Positions 31,489 through 40,071 of a DNA stretch of 44,540 bases are shown in pieces. A program made the translations under genes and the position numbers. This DNA is from Planctomycetes bacterium UBA7888 (lineage in GTDB: Bacteria > Planctomycetota > UBA1135): NCBI GenBank assembly GCA_002500505.1, contig DLRM01000056.1, positions 1-44,540 on the forward strand, in the 5' to 3' direction. Within the stretch, counting starts at the first letter, position 1, and each line of letters starts with the position of its first letter. The notes beneath the pieces were generated by a model, which did not search any database, was not told the origin of the DNA, and was given only the letters and a program-made list of their open reading frames with translations.

Positions 31489-32615
31489 TGGACCCACTCA
31501 GCTACCGCGCCCTCATTCAGGACACCCTCTACTTCGCTTTGGCGGGAGGAGTGCTCGGGCTATTGACTACCTTTGGTTGGTTTCTTCAGCCCGCTTGGGC
31601 ACGGAAGCGGGAACATTCTCTTCATGACTCTGAGGAGTGCACTCCGCGGTTTCTAAATTTGGCTAGCCGGTTTTTGGCCTTGAGTTGCGTATTGGCATTC
31701 TTTATCAATTTAGCAGCGCAAATTTCTCGCTACATCGAAGTCAAACATTGGCCTGCTCAAACGATGTACGAAGTAATCCCTTTAGGAACGACGACTGCCT
31801 TTCTTTCTGTCGTTGTTCTTTATTTTGTTCTTGGCTTGAACCGTGCTCGAGGTGTCGCTCGTGCTTTTGGCGATCTATTTATCGCTTTAGTGATGCTTGG
31901 TTGCGCAAGCACCTTGAAGTATGTTTTGGGCTTGGACCCGAGCGGAAAGGCACTGCCACCGGCTTTGCAGTCTTACTGGTTTAGTACCCACATTTCTGCC
32001 TATATGTTTGGGTACTTCACGCTTTTTATCGCAACCCTCGCTGCGTGGTTGCACTTCTGTTTCAAGTTTTGGCGAGGCACCTTTCAGGCGTCTCTTTATC
32101 CGGTACCCGCTCGTACAAAACTAGCCATCATTTTCTTTGCTCTGGTGCCAGTTCCATTTGGAAGTCAGGGGATATTGATGGGGCCAGGAGTCTTGCTCAT
32201 TACTTTTCTAGTTTCCTTGCTCTCCCTAAGGGGGGCGAACAAAATGGCTTGGTTCGACTCCTGGGAAAACGGATCGGATCGATTTACCTGGCTGATTTTT
32301 GTTGTCGGCTTTCCCTTTTTGACTGCTGGCTTGATTCAGGGCTCTTTATGGGCGCATGAATCCTGGGCCTTTTATTGGGGCTGGGACTCCAAGGAAGTCT
32401 CCGCGTTAATCTCTTGGCTTTTCTATCTTATTTATCTCCATTTACGCTACGTCGCGGGTTGGCGTGGTGAAAAAGGAATGTGGATACTTCTTTTTGGTGG
32501 CATATCCATCTATATCACCTTCCAACTTTTTGGAGATTTGCCCGCTTCCCAATCCAGCCTTCACCGTTACACCGACATGGACTCAGTGCCAGCGGAAAGG
32601 CTTATGCAGGAATAG
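31488..32615 (+). CDS. ccsA: Cytochrome c biogenesis protein CcsA (ResC)
   Basis: CcsA is the heme-handling partner of ResB. It has 375 residues with about eight membrane helices. The tryptophan-rich WWD motif that presents heme is at about 293-318 (FYWGWDSKEVSALISWL). Flanking His290 and His318, and His168 in YWFSTHISAYMFGY, are the expected heme ligands. The start ATG overlaps the resB stop. The stop TAG is two bases from the stop of the convergent folD gene, leaving no room for a terminator. Confidence 0.94.
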   Translation: MDPLSYRALIQDTLYFALAGGVLGLLTTFGWFLQPAWARKREHSLHDSEECTPRFLNLASRFLALSCVLAFFINLAAQISRYIEVKHWPAQTMYEVIPLGTTTAFLSVVVLYFVLGLNRARGVARAFGDLFIALVMLGCASTLKYVLGLDPSGKALPPALQSYWFSTHISAYMFGYFTLFIATLAAWLHFCFKFWRGTFQASLYPVPARTKLAIIFFALVPVPFGSQGILMGPGVLLITFLVSLLSLRGANKMAWFDSWENGSDRFTWLIFVVGFPFLTAGLIQGSLWAHESWAFYWGWDSKEVSALISWLFYLIYLHLRYVAGWRGEKGMWILLFGGISIYITFQLFGDLPASQSSLHRYTDMDSVPAERLMQE

Positions 32616-32617
32616 GG

Positions 32618-33463
32618 CTACTCGCCCCAGGCGGCTTTCAAAGTATTGGAAAGCAGCATGGCAATGGTCATGGGGCCCACTCCTCCCGGGACCGGCGTAA
32701 TCCACGAAGCTCGTTTTGATGCTTCCTCGAAGTCTACATCGCCAGTCAACGAGCCATCTTCGAGTCGGTTAATTCCAACATCAATGACGACGGCACCTTC
32801 CTTAATCCAGTCGCCTTGAACGAGGTGCGCGCGCCCAACGGCTGCAACGACCACATCGGCGGCGCGTACTTCAGCGGCCAAATCTGCCGTGCGAGAATGG
32901 CAAACTGAAACGGTTGCGTGCTTTTCGAGAAGCATTAAAGCAATGGGCTTGCCGACAATGTTAGAACGGCCGACAACAACGGCCTTCTTTCCATTTAGGT
33001 CCATCCCGCTTTCTTCAATGATGCGCATAATGCCCAAGGGGGTGCATGGCCGGAGGGATTGTCTGCCCTGCATGAGAGCACCTTGGTTCATAGGGTGGAA
33101 TCCGTCAGCGTCTTTAGTGGCGGCGACAGCTTCAAGGACGGCAGCCTCATCGAGGCCTTTTGGGAGAGGGAGCTGAACAAGAATCCCGTGAACCTCTGAG
33201 TTTTGATTGAGCTCTTCTATTTTGTCGAGCAAGTCTGCTTGACTCGTGTCAGAAGGGAGCTCGATATGAAAATTTTGGAAACCAACTTCTTCACAAGCTC
33301 GTCGCTTGAACTTGACGTAGACATGGCTAGCCGGATCGTCTCCAACGAGAAGAGTTGCCAAGCCAGGTTGGGGGAGACCATTCTGGACTCCTTCGGAAAC
33401 GCGAGATTTGAGTTCTTTGCGTACTTGAGAGGCGAGCGCTTTGCCGTCGAGAATCTGAGCCAT
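32618..33463 (-). CDS. folD: Methylenetetrahydrofolate dehydrogenase / cyclohydrolase
   Basis: FolD interconverts methylene-, methenyl- and formyl-tetrahydrofolate. I chose the ATG at 33463 (MAQILDGKALASQV), giving 281 residues, the usual length; an earlier in-frame start at 33490 adds nine residues with no family match. Motifs: YVKFKRRACEEVGF with the catalytic Lys, DGFHPMNQGAL, PCTPLGIMRIIEE, the NADP loop VVVGRSNIVGKPIA and the closing ITPVPGGVGPMTIAMLL. It is divergent from the rhomboid gene across 59 bp and convergent with ccsA. It supplies one-carbon units that feed methionine and the SAM cycle. Confidence 0.96.
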   Translation of the reverse strand: MAQILDGKALASQVRKELKSRVSEGVQNGLPQPGLATLLVGDDPASHVYVKFKRRACEEVGFQNFHIELPSDTSQADLLDKIEELNQNSEVHGILVQLPLPKGLDEAAVLEAVAATKDADGFHPMNQGALMQGRQSLRPCTPLGIMRIIEESGMDLNGKKAVVVGRSNIVGKPIALMLLEKHATVSVCHSRTADLAAEVRAADVVVAAVGRAHLVQGDWIKEGAVVIDVGINRLEDGSLTGDVDFEEASKRASWITPVPGGVGPMTIAMLLSNTLKAAWGE

Positions 33464-33522
33464 CGGTGAACAAGGGTGGGTTAGGGTCAAGGTTGGTCTT
33501 AGAATGCCTCTGCGCTTCCCTA

Positions 33523-34317
33523 ATGACCAGCCACACTTCTCTTGTTCATAAAATTATCATCCTTTGGGTGGTGGTTTGGCTGTTGGAATCCATCTCTGGA
33601 GTCTCTGGCAGAGGCTTAGCTCCTTTTTTCGAATGGAACCCTGCGTTGCTTTTGGAGGGAGATTTTTCAGCGCTTCCTGGCTTCATCCTCTACGCCTTTG
33701 GGCATGAGCCCTTTCCCGGGTTCGGCCACATATTTTTTAACGCCTATCTGTTTTGGGCATTTGCCCAGGAAGTGGAAGTCCTCTATCGAGGCAGCCGCTT
33801 CCTCAAGCTGATGTTTGCTTCCTTGCTGGCAGGTTCTCTAGCTCAGCTCTTGCTTTACCTCCTCCTTGGAGGTGCTTACGCCATCCCTGTTACGGGAGGC
33901 TCTGGGATGGTGATGACGGCTTTGGCTGTCCAGGCTGCGGTGTATCCGGACCGCGTTCTCTCTCTGATTCTTTTTCGGTGCCGATTAATTTATTTTTTCT
34001 TGGCCCTCCTGACATTAGATGGACTTGGGTTCCTTTACTCCCTCTGGGGCCGGGGTGGGGGGATTGCCACGCATGTTCATTTGGCGGGTGCTGCTGTGGG
34101 ATGGTGGTGGGCTGGAGGTTTCCAGCGAACTCCAAAGTGGTGGGCCAACCTAAAAGCGACTCGTCAGCAGAGGGCAAAACATTCTCAAAAAAGTTCCTTA
34201 AAAGCGGACGAACTCGAGCTGGACCGTATTTTGGCCAAAATCAGCAAAGAGGGGATGCCTTCTTTGACTCCCCAGGAACGTTCATTCCTGGAGAATCGAT
34301 CCAGGAATCGCGGCTAA
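33523..34317 (+). CDS. Rhomboid-family intramembrane serine protease
   Basis: 264 residues from the ATG at 33523 (MTSHTSLVHK). A GTG at 33466 would add 19 residues that overlap the folD promoter region and match nothing. Six or so membrane helices are visible. Catalytic Ser127 lies in VTGGSGMVM (GxSG) and the paired His186 in THVHLAGAAVG; His69 and Asn73 (GHIFFNAYLF) form the oxyanion-side HxxxN. The C-terminal cytoplasmic tail is basic and then helical, ending LAKISKEGMPSLTPQERSFL. This is the small domain seen after many bacterial rhomboids. Substrates are unknown. A perfect 9-bp inverted repeat covers its last codons. Confidence 0.92.
   Translation: MTSHTSLVHKIIILWVVVWLLESISGVSGRGLAPFFEWNPALLLEGDFSALPGFILYAFGHEPFPGFGHIFFNAYLFWAFAQEVEVLYRGSRFLKLMFASLLAGSLAQLLLYLLLGGAYAIPVTGGSGMVMTALAVQAAVYPDRVLSLILFRCRLIYFFLALLTLDGLGFLYSLWGRGGGIATHVHLAGAAVGWWWAGGFQRTPKWWANLKATRQQRAKHSQKSSLKADELELDRILAKISKEGMPSLTPQERSFLENRSRNRG
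34284..34308. promoter_or_regulatory. Perfect 9-bp inverted repeat at the rhomboid/34328 boundary
   Basis: ATTCCTGGA and TCCAGGAAT are exact reverse complements with the 7-base spacer GAATCGA. The site lies in the last codons of the rhomboid gene, 20 bases before the ATG of the next gene and immediately upstream of a possible -10 (TAAAAT). It has the size of a repressor operator. No T run follows, so a terminator is less likely. Confidence 0.5.
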
Positions 34318-34320
34318 AAT
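34315..34320 (+). promoter_or_regulatory. Possible -10 element, start-proximal (leaderless-like)
   Basis: TAAAAT, with its TAA also the stop of the rhomboid gene, lies seven bases before the ATG of the 34328 gene. If used, transcription would begin at or near the A of the ATG, giving a leaderless mRNA. No -35 is seen at 17 bp, where the inverted repeat lies instead. Confidence 0.3.
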
Positions 34321-34327
34321 CTCCACT

Positions 34328-36364
34328 ATGCTGGCGCCCCTTCTGCTCTCCGCCCTCCCTAGTTTTGGGCTATTCCTTTTGACCCCTTTTCCACAGGGAG
34401 AAGATCGTAATGTCGCCTTTTCCGAGGGGTTTGAAAAAGCTGTCCGGATGAGGGAAATGGAGGACATGGATCGCTTGATTAAGCGATATACAGACGAGGC
34501 CATTAATGCCTTTGTTGTCAAGGCTGATGAGCGTGCGATTAGCCCCGGCGGGGGACTTGGAAACTGGGTGGATAATTTCGTGGAATCCTGGGGGCGGACT
34601 TTCCGGAATGATTTTGCTCGTAATTATGATCGCTTTCTCCAGCTCCGAATCCACGGAGATTTAAGGCAAATTCGCGGCGATACCATCAACGGACCCTACT
34701 ATGAAGCTGTGGTTGGCCACGCGATTGCGCTGGGCTCCAAGGATGAGGATGATTGGCGCACTGTCCGGGCCATGGCTGAAGTCTGTGTTAATGCATTCGA
34801 ACAATGCGGAGATACCTATTTCGCCTCCAAGGCGGCCTTCGTCTTGGGGAATTCTTGGAACCCCGACTTCAACCCAGACGGTGGGAATGCTCAGAAGGCT
34901 TTGGATGCTTACAAGCAGGTCATGCACTTCAGGGGAAAATGTCTACTTAGCCAGGATAAGAACTACACTGAAACGAAGGCGTGTATTCGGATTTTAGAAT
35001 CTGCGTTAGGTCTTGGAGAAGAAGTCGGTGCTGCTCCTAAGTCAGCCGGAGATCGTGTTGTATTGAGCATCCCCCCTGCGGAAGGTGCCGAATGGCATGC
35101 CTTTGCTTTAGAGCCCGACGCGGACTCTAAACTGAACAAAGTTGTGCATTCGAATGATTGGGCAGACAACCATCGGATGTCTTGGCCTTTTGCTGGGACT
35201 GGCGAAGTGGGGACTTCGACAAAACTGTGGTTCTTCGACCCACCGGTCTTTGTGAAGAGAATTGACAAGAACGAATTTGTAGTTGAGGCCGGAGCGAAAC
35301 CTTCGAAGCCCTTTAAGCTTTCATTAAAACCGAAGGTCGTCCCTTTTAATCGACTGATTGATGACCAAGAAATACCCCATGCGATTGCCTTTGCTGGGGG
35401 GTCTGAGCGAGACCCTCTCCATGGTCAGGAAATGAATTTCTCGATTTCTGATAAGGCTGCCACTTTCTTCTTCCGTCCTGTTTCTACCCGTACTGCCAAG
35501 ACCCCCTTTGGGCCTTTGACTATTTGGGATTTAGATTGCGACGGCTATTACGGGTTAGCCGAATCGGCTCTCCCTCGAGCCTATGTGGGCGTACCTCTGG
35601 ACACTTTCTTCTATCGACATGACGCCATCATGCTTGGCAAGGGGAAACGCTCTTTGCCTTATTGTCGCTGGATATCGGACTCAAGCGGGAATTGGTACGA
35701 AGTGGAACTTATGTCCCACCAGGAGGGTAAGGAGGCTCAGATTCGACAAGTGAGCCCCGTCCTTGGAAAAGCCAAACTCTCTTTTAAAGGAGTGAAAGAC
35801 TTAAAGCTCGTGAGCTTGGTTCTTGAATCCGATTCCGGCAAGACTAAAGGCTTGCTTGTTGACCTTCTGGCCCAAAGGAAAGAAGTCGCCTTACCTGCTG
35901 GAAGGTACAAATTCCAAATGGGAATTCTTCGCAACAAAAAGGGGGATGAAGAGGCCTTGTTGCTTCCCCCAACAGCTTTGGCCCTCACTTGGGATATTGC
36001 GCCTGGCGAAACCACCGAGATTAAATTAGGTGGGCCTTTTGACTTGGCAGTCCAGCCCAAGGTTGAAGGGAATGTAATGACTCTGGACGGTGCATCTCTT
36101 GTTGTGACTGGGAAAGCTGGTGAGCGGTATTTGCGCTTGGTGGGCGCCCCTCTTTTTGGCGTTGAAGTTGAGGTCAAAGGGAATAAAAAGGCAAATACTG
36201 AGTTCAAGGGCTCAAATGCACAGGAGATGAACAATAATTTCCTTTATGCCTATCAGCCTCAAGACGCCATCATTCCATTCAAGGGCGACTCCGCCCCCCC
36301 TTACCGCCTCACACTTAATAAACATCCTTGGTTTGGAAACATCCAAACTGATTGGATTGAATAG
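34328..36364 (+). CDS. Large exported protein of unknown function with an EF-hand-like loop
   Basis: 678 residues with a signal-like N-terminus (MLAPLLLSALPSFGLFLLTP). An alpha-helical region at about 30-230 looks TPR-like (paired helices, YYEAVVGHAIALGSKDEDD; AQKALDAYKQVMHF). From about 240 it becomes beta-rich, with a DLDCDGYYGLAE loop (401-412). The Asp at 1, 3 and 5, Gly at 6 and Glu at 12 fit an EF-hand or dockerin-like calcium loop. The last third has Ig-like strands (LPAGRYKFQMGIL, APGETTEIKLGG). I do not recognise a family. Probably exported and calcium-stabilised. It begins 10 bases after the rhomboid stop and ends 21 bases before serS. Confidence 0.8.
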   Translation: MLAPLLLSALPSFGLFLLTPFPQGEDRNVAFSEGFEKAVRMREMEDMDRLIKRYTDEAINAFVVKADERAISPGGGLGNWVDNFVESWGRTFRNDFARNYDRFLQLRIHGDLRQIRGDTINGPYYEAVVGHAIALGSKDEDDWRTVRAMAEVCVNAFEQCGDTYFASKAAFVLGNSWNPDFNPDGGNAQKALDAYKQVMHFRGKCLLSQDKNYTETKACIRILESALGLGEEVGAAPKSAGDRVVLSIPPAEGAEWHAFALEPDADSKLNKVVHSNDWADNHRMSWPFAGTGEVGTSTKLWFFDPPVFVKRIDKNEFVVEAGAKPSKPFKLSLKPKVVPFNRLIDDQEIPHAIAFAGGSERDPLHGQEMNFSISDKAATFFFRPVSTRTAKTPFGPLTIWDLDCDGYYGLAESALPRAYVGVPLDTFFYRHDAIMLGKGKRSLPYCRWISDSSGNWYEVELMSHQEGKEAQIRQVSPVLGKAKLSFKGVKDLKLVSLVLESDSGKTKGLLVDLLAQRKEVALPAGRYKFQMGILRNKKGDEEALLLPPTALALTWDIAPGETTEIKLGGPFDLAVQPKVEGNVMTLDGASLVVTGKAGERYLRLVGAPLFGVEVEVKGNKKANTEFKGSNAQEMNNNFLYAYQPQDAIIPFKGDSAPPYRLTLNKHPWFGNIQTDWIE

Positions 36365-36385
36365 CCATCGTAAAGAGACCAATCC

Positions 36386-37666
36386 ATGCTTGACTTAAAA
36401 TGGGTTCGGGAAAACCCCGAAATTGTCCAAGACGCTGCAAGGCGCAAACGCATTCAGGTTGATGTGGGTGCCCTCATTGATGCAGATGCCCAACATCGTG
36501 CTCTTTTGGCTCAAGTGGAGCAAATGCGCGCTGACCTGAAGGCATCCTCCAAGGCTCTTGGCAAGCTGGCTCCCGAAGAGCGGGAAGTTGCCTTGGCTGG
36601 GCAGAAGGAAAAGAAGGGAAATCTTAAGCAGCTCGAAAGCGAAGAGGGGGTCTTGCGCGAGAAAGTTCAAGAACTCGCGCTATTGCTCCCGATGCCTCCG
36701 GCTGATGATGTCCCTGATGGAAAGGATGACTTGGAGAACCTTGAGATCCGCAACAGTGGTTCAGTTCCCGAATTGGGTTTCGAGCCCAAGTCTCACGTCG
36801 AGCTTGGTGAATATTTAGGAATCGTGGACATCCCTCGAGGAGTTCGAATCGCCGGGACACGCAATTACCTTTTGATGGGGGATGGAGCTCGCTTGGAACA
36901 AGCCGTTCTTCAACTTTCCATTGACCACATGGCCAAGCGTGGTTTTGAGTTAGTTTCCGTTCCAACCCTGGTGAAAAATGAGGCCATGGTGGGCACGGGA
37001 TACTTCCCCGGTGGCGAGGAGCAGGCTTATCTTTGTGAACGAGATTCTCTTTGCCTTGTCGGGACATCTGAAGTTTCTTTGACATCCATTCACGCTGGAG
37101 AAACCTTGAAGGCTTCCGATTTGCCGTTACGTCGCATCGCTGTCTCTCCCTGCTATCGCCGCGAAGCTGGCACCTACGGGAAAGACACCAAGGGACTTTA
37201 TCGAGTCCACCAATTCTGGAAGGTTGAGCAGGTGGTTATTGGGCCTGCAGACGAAGCTTGGTCTCGCGAAGAACATGAACGAATGCTCGGGCATGCAACA
37301 GATTTGATGGACCTTCTTGCTTTGCCTTATCGAGTCGTAAATGTTTGCACCGGTGATTTAGGGCAGGGCCAAGTTCAGAAGTTCGACATCGAAACTTGGA
37401 TGCCCAGTCGAGGCGGTTACGGCGAAACCCATTCAGCTTCTCGTTTTCATGACTTCCAATCACGGCGCCTGAACCTTCGCTACCGGCCAGAGGGTGCGGG
37501 CAAGCCGCAGTTTTGCCATACGCTGAACAATACCGTAGTCGCTTCACCGCGAGTGCTAATTGCTCTTCTGGAAAATTACCAACAAGAGGACGGAAGCGTT
37601 CTGGTTCCTGAGGCTCTTCAGCCCTATATGGGGACTAGCAAGATTCAGGCTTCAGCCGTGCTCTAG
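36386..37666 (+). CDS. serS: Seryl-tRNA synthetase
   Basis: SerS charges tRNA-Ser. It has 426 residues, with the N-terminal two-helix coiled coil at about 30-100 that grips the long variable arm. Class II motif 2 is CYRREAGTYGKDTKGLYRVH and motif 3 is HTLNNTVVASPRVLIALLEN; the serine pocket TSEVSLTS is present. NNT replaces the common NGS/NGT after HTL. The upstream TGGATTG (36353-36359) can pair with CAATCCA, whose last base is the A of the start ATG. Its TAG stop shares CTAG with the convergent gspJ stop. Confidence 0.96.
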   Translation: MLDLKWVRENPEIVQDAARRKRIQVDVGALIDADAQHRALLAQVEQMRADLKASSKALGKLAPEEREVALAGQKEKKGNLKQLESEEGVLREKVQELALLLPMPPADDVPDGKDDLENLEIRNSGSVPELGFEPKSHVELGEYLGIVDIPRGVRIAGTRNYLLMGDGARLEQAVLQLSIDHMAKRGFELVSVPTLVKNEAMVGTGYFPGGEEQAYLCERDSLCLVGTSEVSLTSIHAGETLKASDLPLRRIAVSPCYRREAGTYGKDTKGLYRVHQFWKVEQVVIGPADEAWSREEHERMLGHATDLMDLLALPYRVVNVCTGDLGQGQVQKFDIETWMPSRGGYGETHSASRFHDFQSRRLNLRYRPEGAGKPQFCHTLNNTVVASPRVLIALLENYQQEDGSVLVPEALQPYMGTSKIQASAVL

Positions 37667-38562
37667 GGCCGTTTGCCGCCGCCTTCTCGCTCGCCTCCGG
37701 GCGGACGGCCACCAACCCCAAACCCGCCTTCCCGCTCGCCTCCGGGCGGACGGCCACCGACACCACCCGCTTCCCCTTCTTTAGGCTCAGAAGGAAGTTC
37801 TTCTTGGGCACTGCTGGCAGAAGGATCGGGAAGAACGGGGTGTAATCGGTGCCGAAACACCCAGCGAGTTTCCTCCGGTATGGTCAGAAAGTCTTCAAAC
37901 TCGAGTCGGGATCGATTAGCACCGAGAATTCCCATGCTCTCCATGGAGCGTCTTGGAGTCATTTCTATGTCCAAGCGGACCTCCAAGGCAAAGGGAAGAG
38001 ATTCTCGTTCGGAAGAATCCCACGAGTCCTCCCGGTAAGGGTCCAGAGCTGGTTCGGCGTAATAGCCAATGTCAAAATTAATGACTCGTTCGTAGAGCAA
38101 AGTGAATACGCCATCCGCGAAAGGCTCGTCATCTTGAAGAAAATCTTCTCTGCGATAAAGCTGAAGGAATTCGTCCATCCTAGGATTGGGGTTCCGACGA
38201 AGGGCATAGCCAACTTCACACAGAGGTGCCCAAACACGCTGGTTTTGGACCGGGTCCAGCATAGGGATAGTGGACTGTCGGTAAGCAAGGAAGTCAATTC
38301 GGTCGGCATCGGCGCCACCAATGTTGTCATCCTTGCCTAGGAAAACGCGATGTTCGGAAACATCATAAGTAGCGAGCCGAGAAAGGTCTTCTCGAAGGAG
38401 TTCGAGGATTCGAGGGCCTGCCTTTTCAGTTTCAACGACATTATGAATAGCATCAACCGCTTTTCTAGTGTAATCCAAAGAGCCAAGGACGCTGGTGATA
38501 ATTAGGACGCTAATGAGAAGTGCAACCAAAACCTCAATCAGAGTGAAGCCGGAGTTCTTCAT
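37663..38562 (-). CDS. gspJ: Type II secretion minor pseudopilin GspJ
   Basis: GspJ is a minor pseudopilin at the tip of the type II secretion pseudopilus. The start is the ATG at 38562 (MKNSG), overlapping the gspI stop as ATGA; an upstream start at 38604 is not needed. It has 299 residues. The prepilin cleavage site is Gly5, then FTLIEVLVAL with Glu at +5. GspJ-type features follow: RKAVDAIHNVVETEKAG, RIDFLAYRQ and FTLLYERVINFDIGYY. The last 35 residues are an unusual Gly/Pro/Arg/Glu-rich tail made of two 15-residue repeats of the type GVGGRPPGGEREGG. It is the last gene of the operon and its stop shares CTAG with serS. Confidence 0.88.
   Translation of the reverse strand: MKNSGFTLIEVLVALLISVLIITSVLGSLDYTRKAVDAIHNVVETEKAGPRILELLREDLSRLATYDVSEHRVFLGKDDNIGGADADRIDFLAYRQSTIPMLDPVQNQRVWAPLCEVGYALRRNPNPRMDEFLQLYRREDFLQDDEPFADGVFTLLYERVINFDIGYYAEPALDPYREDSWDSSERESLPFALEVRLDIEMTPRRSMESMGILGANRSRLEFEDFLTIPEETRWVFRHRLHPVLPDPSASSAQEELPSEPKEGEAGGVGGRPPGGEREGGFGVGGRPPGGEREGGGKRP
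37679..37758. repeat. Tandem 45-bp repeat in the 3' end of gspJ
   Basis: Two copies (about 37679-37713 and 37724-37758), 45 bp apart, match over about 35 bases with one difference; 26 bases (CGCTCGCCTCCGGGCGGACG and the next six) are identical. Each copy can form a small CGCC-TCCG-GGCG hairpin. In the protein this gives two GVGGRPPGGEREGG units. The period is a multiple of three, so copy-number change would keep the frame. It lies right at the convergent serS/gspJ end. Confidence 0.85.
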
Positions 38563-39098
38563 TCGATTTCCTCTGGAGTATTCCCCGGCCATAGTTGCAA
38601 CCACAATTCAAAGTCCCGTTCGACGGCCCATGTGGGAAGTAGGGCCTCTAATTGGAAAGAAGTGTCCTTTTCAGGATCTGAAGATGGGTAAGTCGTTGTA
38701 ATAAATATTCTAGTTAGGGCAGGTTTGGTTTCCTCTTCATCTCCATCTGTATAGATTTCCGACTCGCGGAGAGGAACTCGCCAGGCAGCTTCGGAATCTT
38801 CCAAGTCATCGCTTCCTGTGAAGGTGCTGGCGTCGCCAACGCCAATGATGTAACTAAATTGAGGGAAACCGTAATCAGCAAAGTCACCAGAGTAGCCATC
38901 GAAAAGGTCCTCAACTCTCGCGGCTTCAATTCGATGAAGGAGTTGTCGACTCAGTCGAGAAGAGATGGAGAGGCTTCGTGCGTCCGAGGCCCTGGAAAGA
39001 GAATCATTTCTGATTTGCAGGAGCAAGAGGAGTGCGATGGCGAGTAGCATCAGCGAAGCCATCACCTCAATTAGAGAAAAACCTGCCTGTCTTCTCAT
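38559..39098 (-). CDS. gspI: Type II secretion minor pseudopilin GspI
   Basis: GspI is a minor pseudopilin that nucleates pseudopilus assembly with GspJ and GspK. It has 179 residues. The prepilin site is RRQAG, then FSLIEVMASLMLL with Glu at +5. SLSRASDARSLSISSRLSRQLLHRIEA fits the amphipathic segment typical of GspI. The second half is acidic and longer than in enterobacterial GspI. It overlaps gspH by one base and gspJ by four. Confidence 0.88.
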   Translation of the reverse strand: MRRQAGFSLIEVMASLMLLAIALLLLLQIRNDSLSRASDARSLSISSRLSRQLLHRIEAARVEDLFDGYSGDFADYGFPQFSYIIGVGDASTFTGSDDLEDSEAAWRVPLRESEIYTDGDEEETKPALTRIFITTTYPSSDPEKDTSFQLEALLPTWAVERDFELWLQLWPGNTPEEIE

Positions 39099-39652
39099 CA
39101 GAAGTCCTGTTCTGTTACCAAGGAAGGCTCCTCTCGGCCTTGCTTCACGCTCGAAGCACCAGTCAAAGCTTGGACAATCGCAGTGAGGGCGAAGCCCTCT
39201 CCCGCCTCATTTTCAATCTGTATGTAGACTTCTTCTGCAGAGCCGATTTGATCGAATGGGAGGTAATAAGTGCCGGATTGCACGACTCCTCCAGATAAGG
39301 TGAGAATTGTCCCAAAAAATACTCCTGAAGGGAGTTCTACCCAATTGAGACCTCTCCTTTCTTCACGGTTCCTGACCAGATTCCCGTCTCGGTCGTAAGG
39401 AGTTAGGATTCGGTACCGTTTACCGTCAAGGTCCATCTCAACCTCGTAGACGACGCCCTTAGAGATCGCAGTGGTCCTGGCCAAATCGATGGTTGAGAGA
39501 AGATTGCGTGCTGCAGACTCGGCGCGGCTTGCCGGCAAGTAAGAATCTAGTCGGACCGTGGCGGTGGTCAACATCAATGCAAGGATGAGGACCACGACGG
39601 AAATTTCGACCAGTGTGAAACCGGCCCGTGGAGAACCGGGCTTATCGTTCAC
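39098..39652 (-). CDS. gspH: Type II secretion minor pseudopilin GspH
   Basis: GspH is a minor pseudopilin. It has 184 residues with a GTG start (39650-39652) that abuts the gspG TAA. The prepilin site is SPRAG, then FTLVEISVVVLILALM. AARNLLSTIDLARTTAISKG is the GspH/FimT signature, and the beta-rich tail (YEVEMDLDGKRYRI) follows. Its position between gspG and gspI is the standard operon order. Confidence 0.9.
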   Translation of the reverse strand: MNDKPGSPRAGFTLVEISVVVLILALMLTTATVRLDSYLPASRAESAARNLLSTIDLARTTAISKGVVYEVEMDLDGKRYRILTPYDRDGNLVRNREERRGLNWVELPSGVFFGTILTLSGGVVQSGTYYLPFDQIGSAEEVYIQIENEAGEGFALTAIVQALTGASSVKQGREEPSLVTEQDF

Positions 39653-40069
39653 TTATTCGTCCTCTTCGCGTGAAGAGATATCCCCGTTTTCGCCTTCCCC
39701 TCCAGGCATGCCGTCTTTGCCGTAAGAGACAATCTCGAATCCTCCGTCAGGAAGTATGTCGTAGACATATTCGTTTCCCCAGGGGTCCGGGGGAAGTTTT
39801 CCATTCAGCCAAGGCTTACCAGTGATGGCGTCGGGTTCCGTGAGTTCCTCTAGGGTGTCTGGTAAACGGGTGTTGTTTAGTTCGAACATGCTGACCGCGC
39901 TTTCTAGGTTTGCAATCTGTTGGACAGCGACCCCTTTTTGGCTACGGATAAATGTGTTCCAAACATTGGGGCCAACAACGCCAACCAGGAGGCCGATGAT
40001 GAGGACGACAACGAGGATTTCTATGAGAGTAAAGCCTGCTTGTCGGCAGAAGTTCTTTTTATTTTTCAT
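39653..40069 (-). CDS. gspG: Type II secretion major pseudopilin GspG
   Basis: GspG is the subunit that polymerises into the periplasmic pseudopilus. The ATG at 40069 (MKNKKNF), two bases after the gspF stop, gives 138 residues, the usual length; an upstream start at 40105 would overlap gspF. The cleavage site is RQAG, then FTLIEILVVVLIIGLL. The rest is the GspG template: NLESAVSMFELNNTRLP, LPPDPWGNEYVY and GFEIVSYGKDGMPGGEGENG. The calcium-site region near the end is conserved. A short acidic tail (SSREEDE) is added. Confidence 0.95.
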   Translation of the reverse strand: MKNKKNFCRQAGFTLIEILVVVLIIGLLVGVVGPNVWNTFIRSQKGVAVQQIANLESAVSMFELNNTRLPDTLEELTEPDAITGKPWLNGKLPPDPWGNEYVYDILPDGGFEIVSYGKDGMPGGEGENGDISSREEDE

Positions 40070-40071
40070 GT

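Noticed and set aside
37679..37758. Tandem repeat considered as a CRISPR fragment
   Set aside because: Only two copies, in frame within gspJ, with a 10-base 'spacer' and no cas genes.
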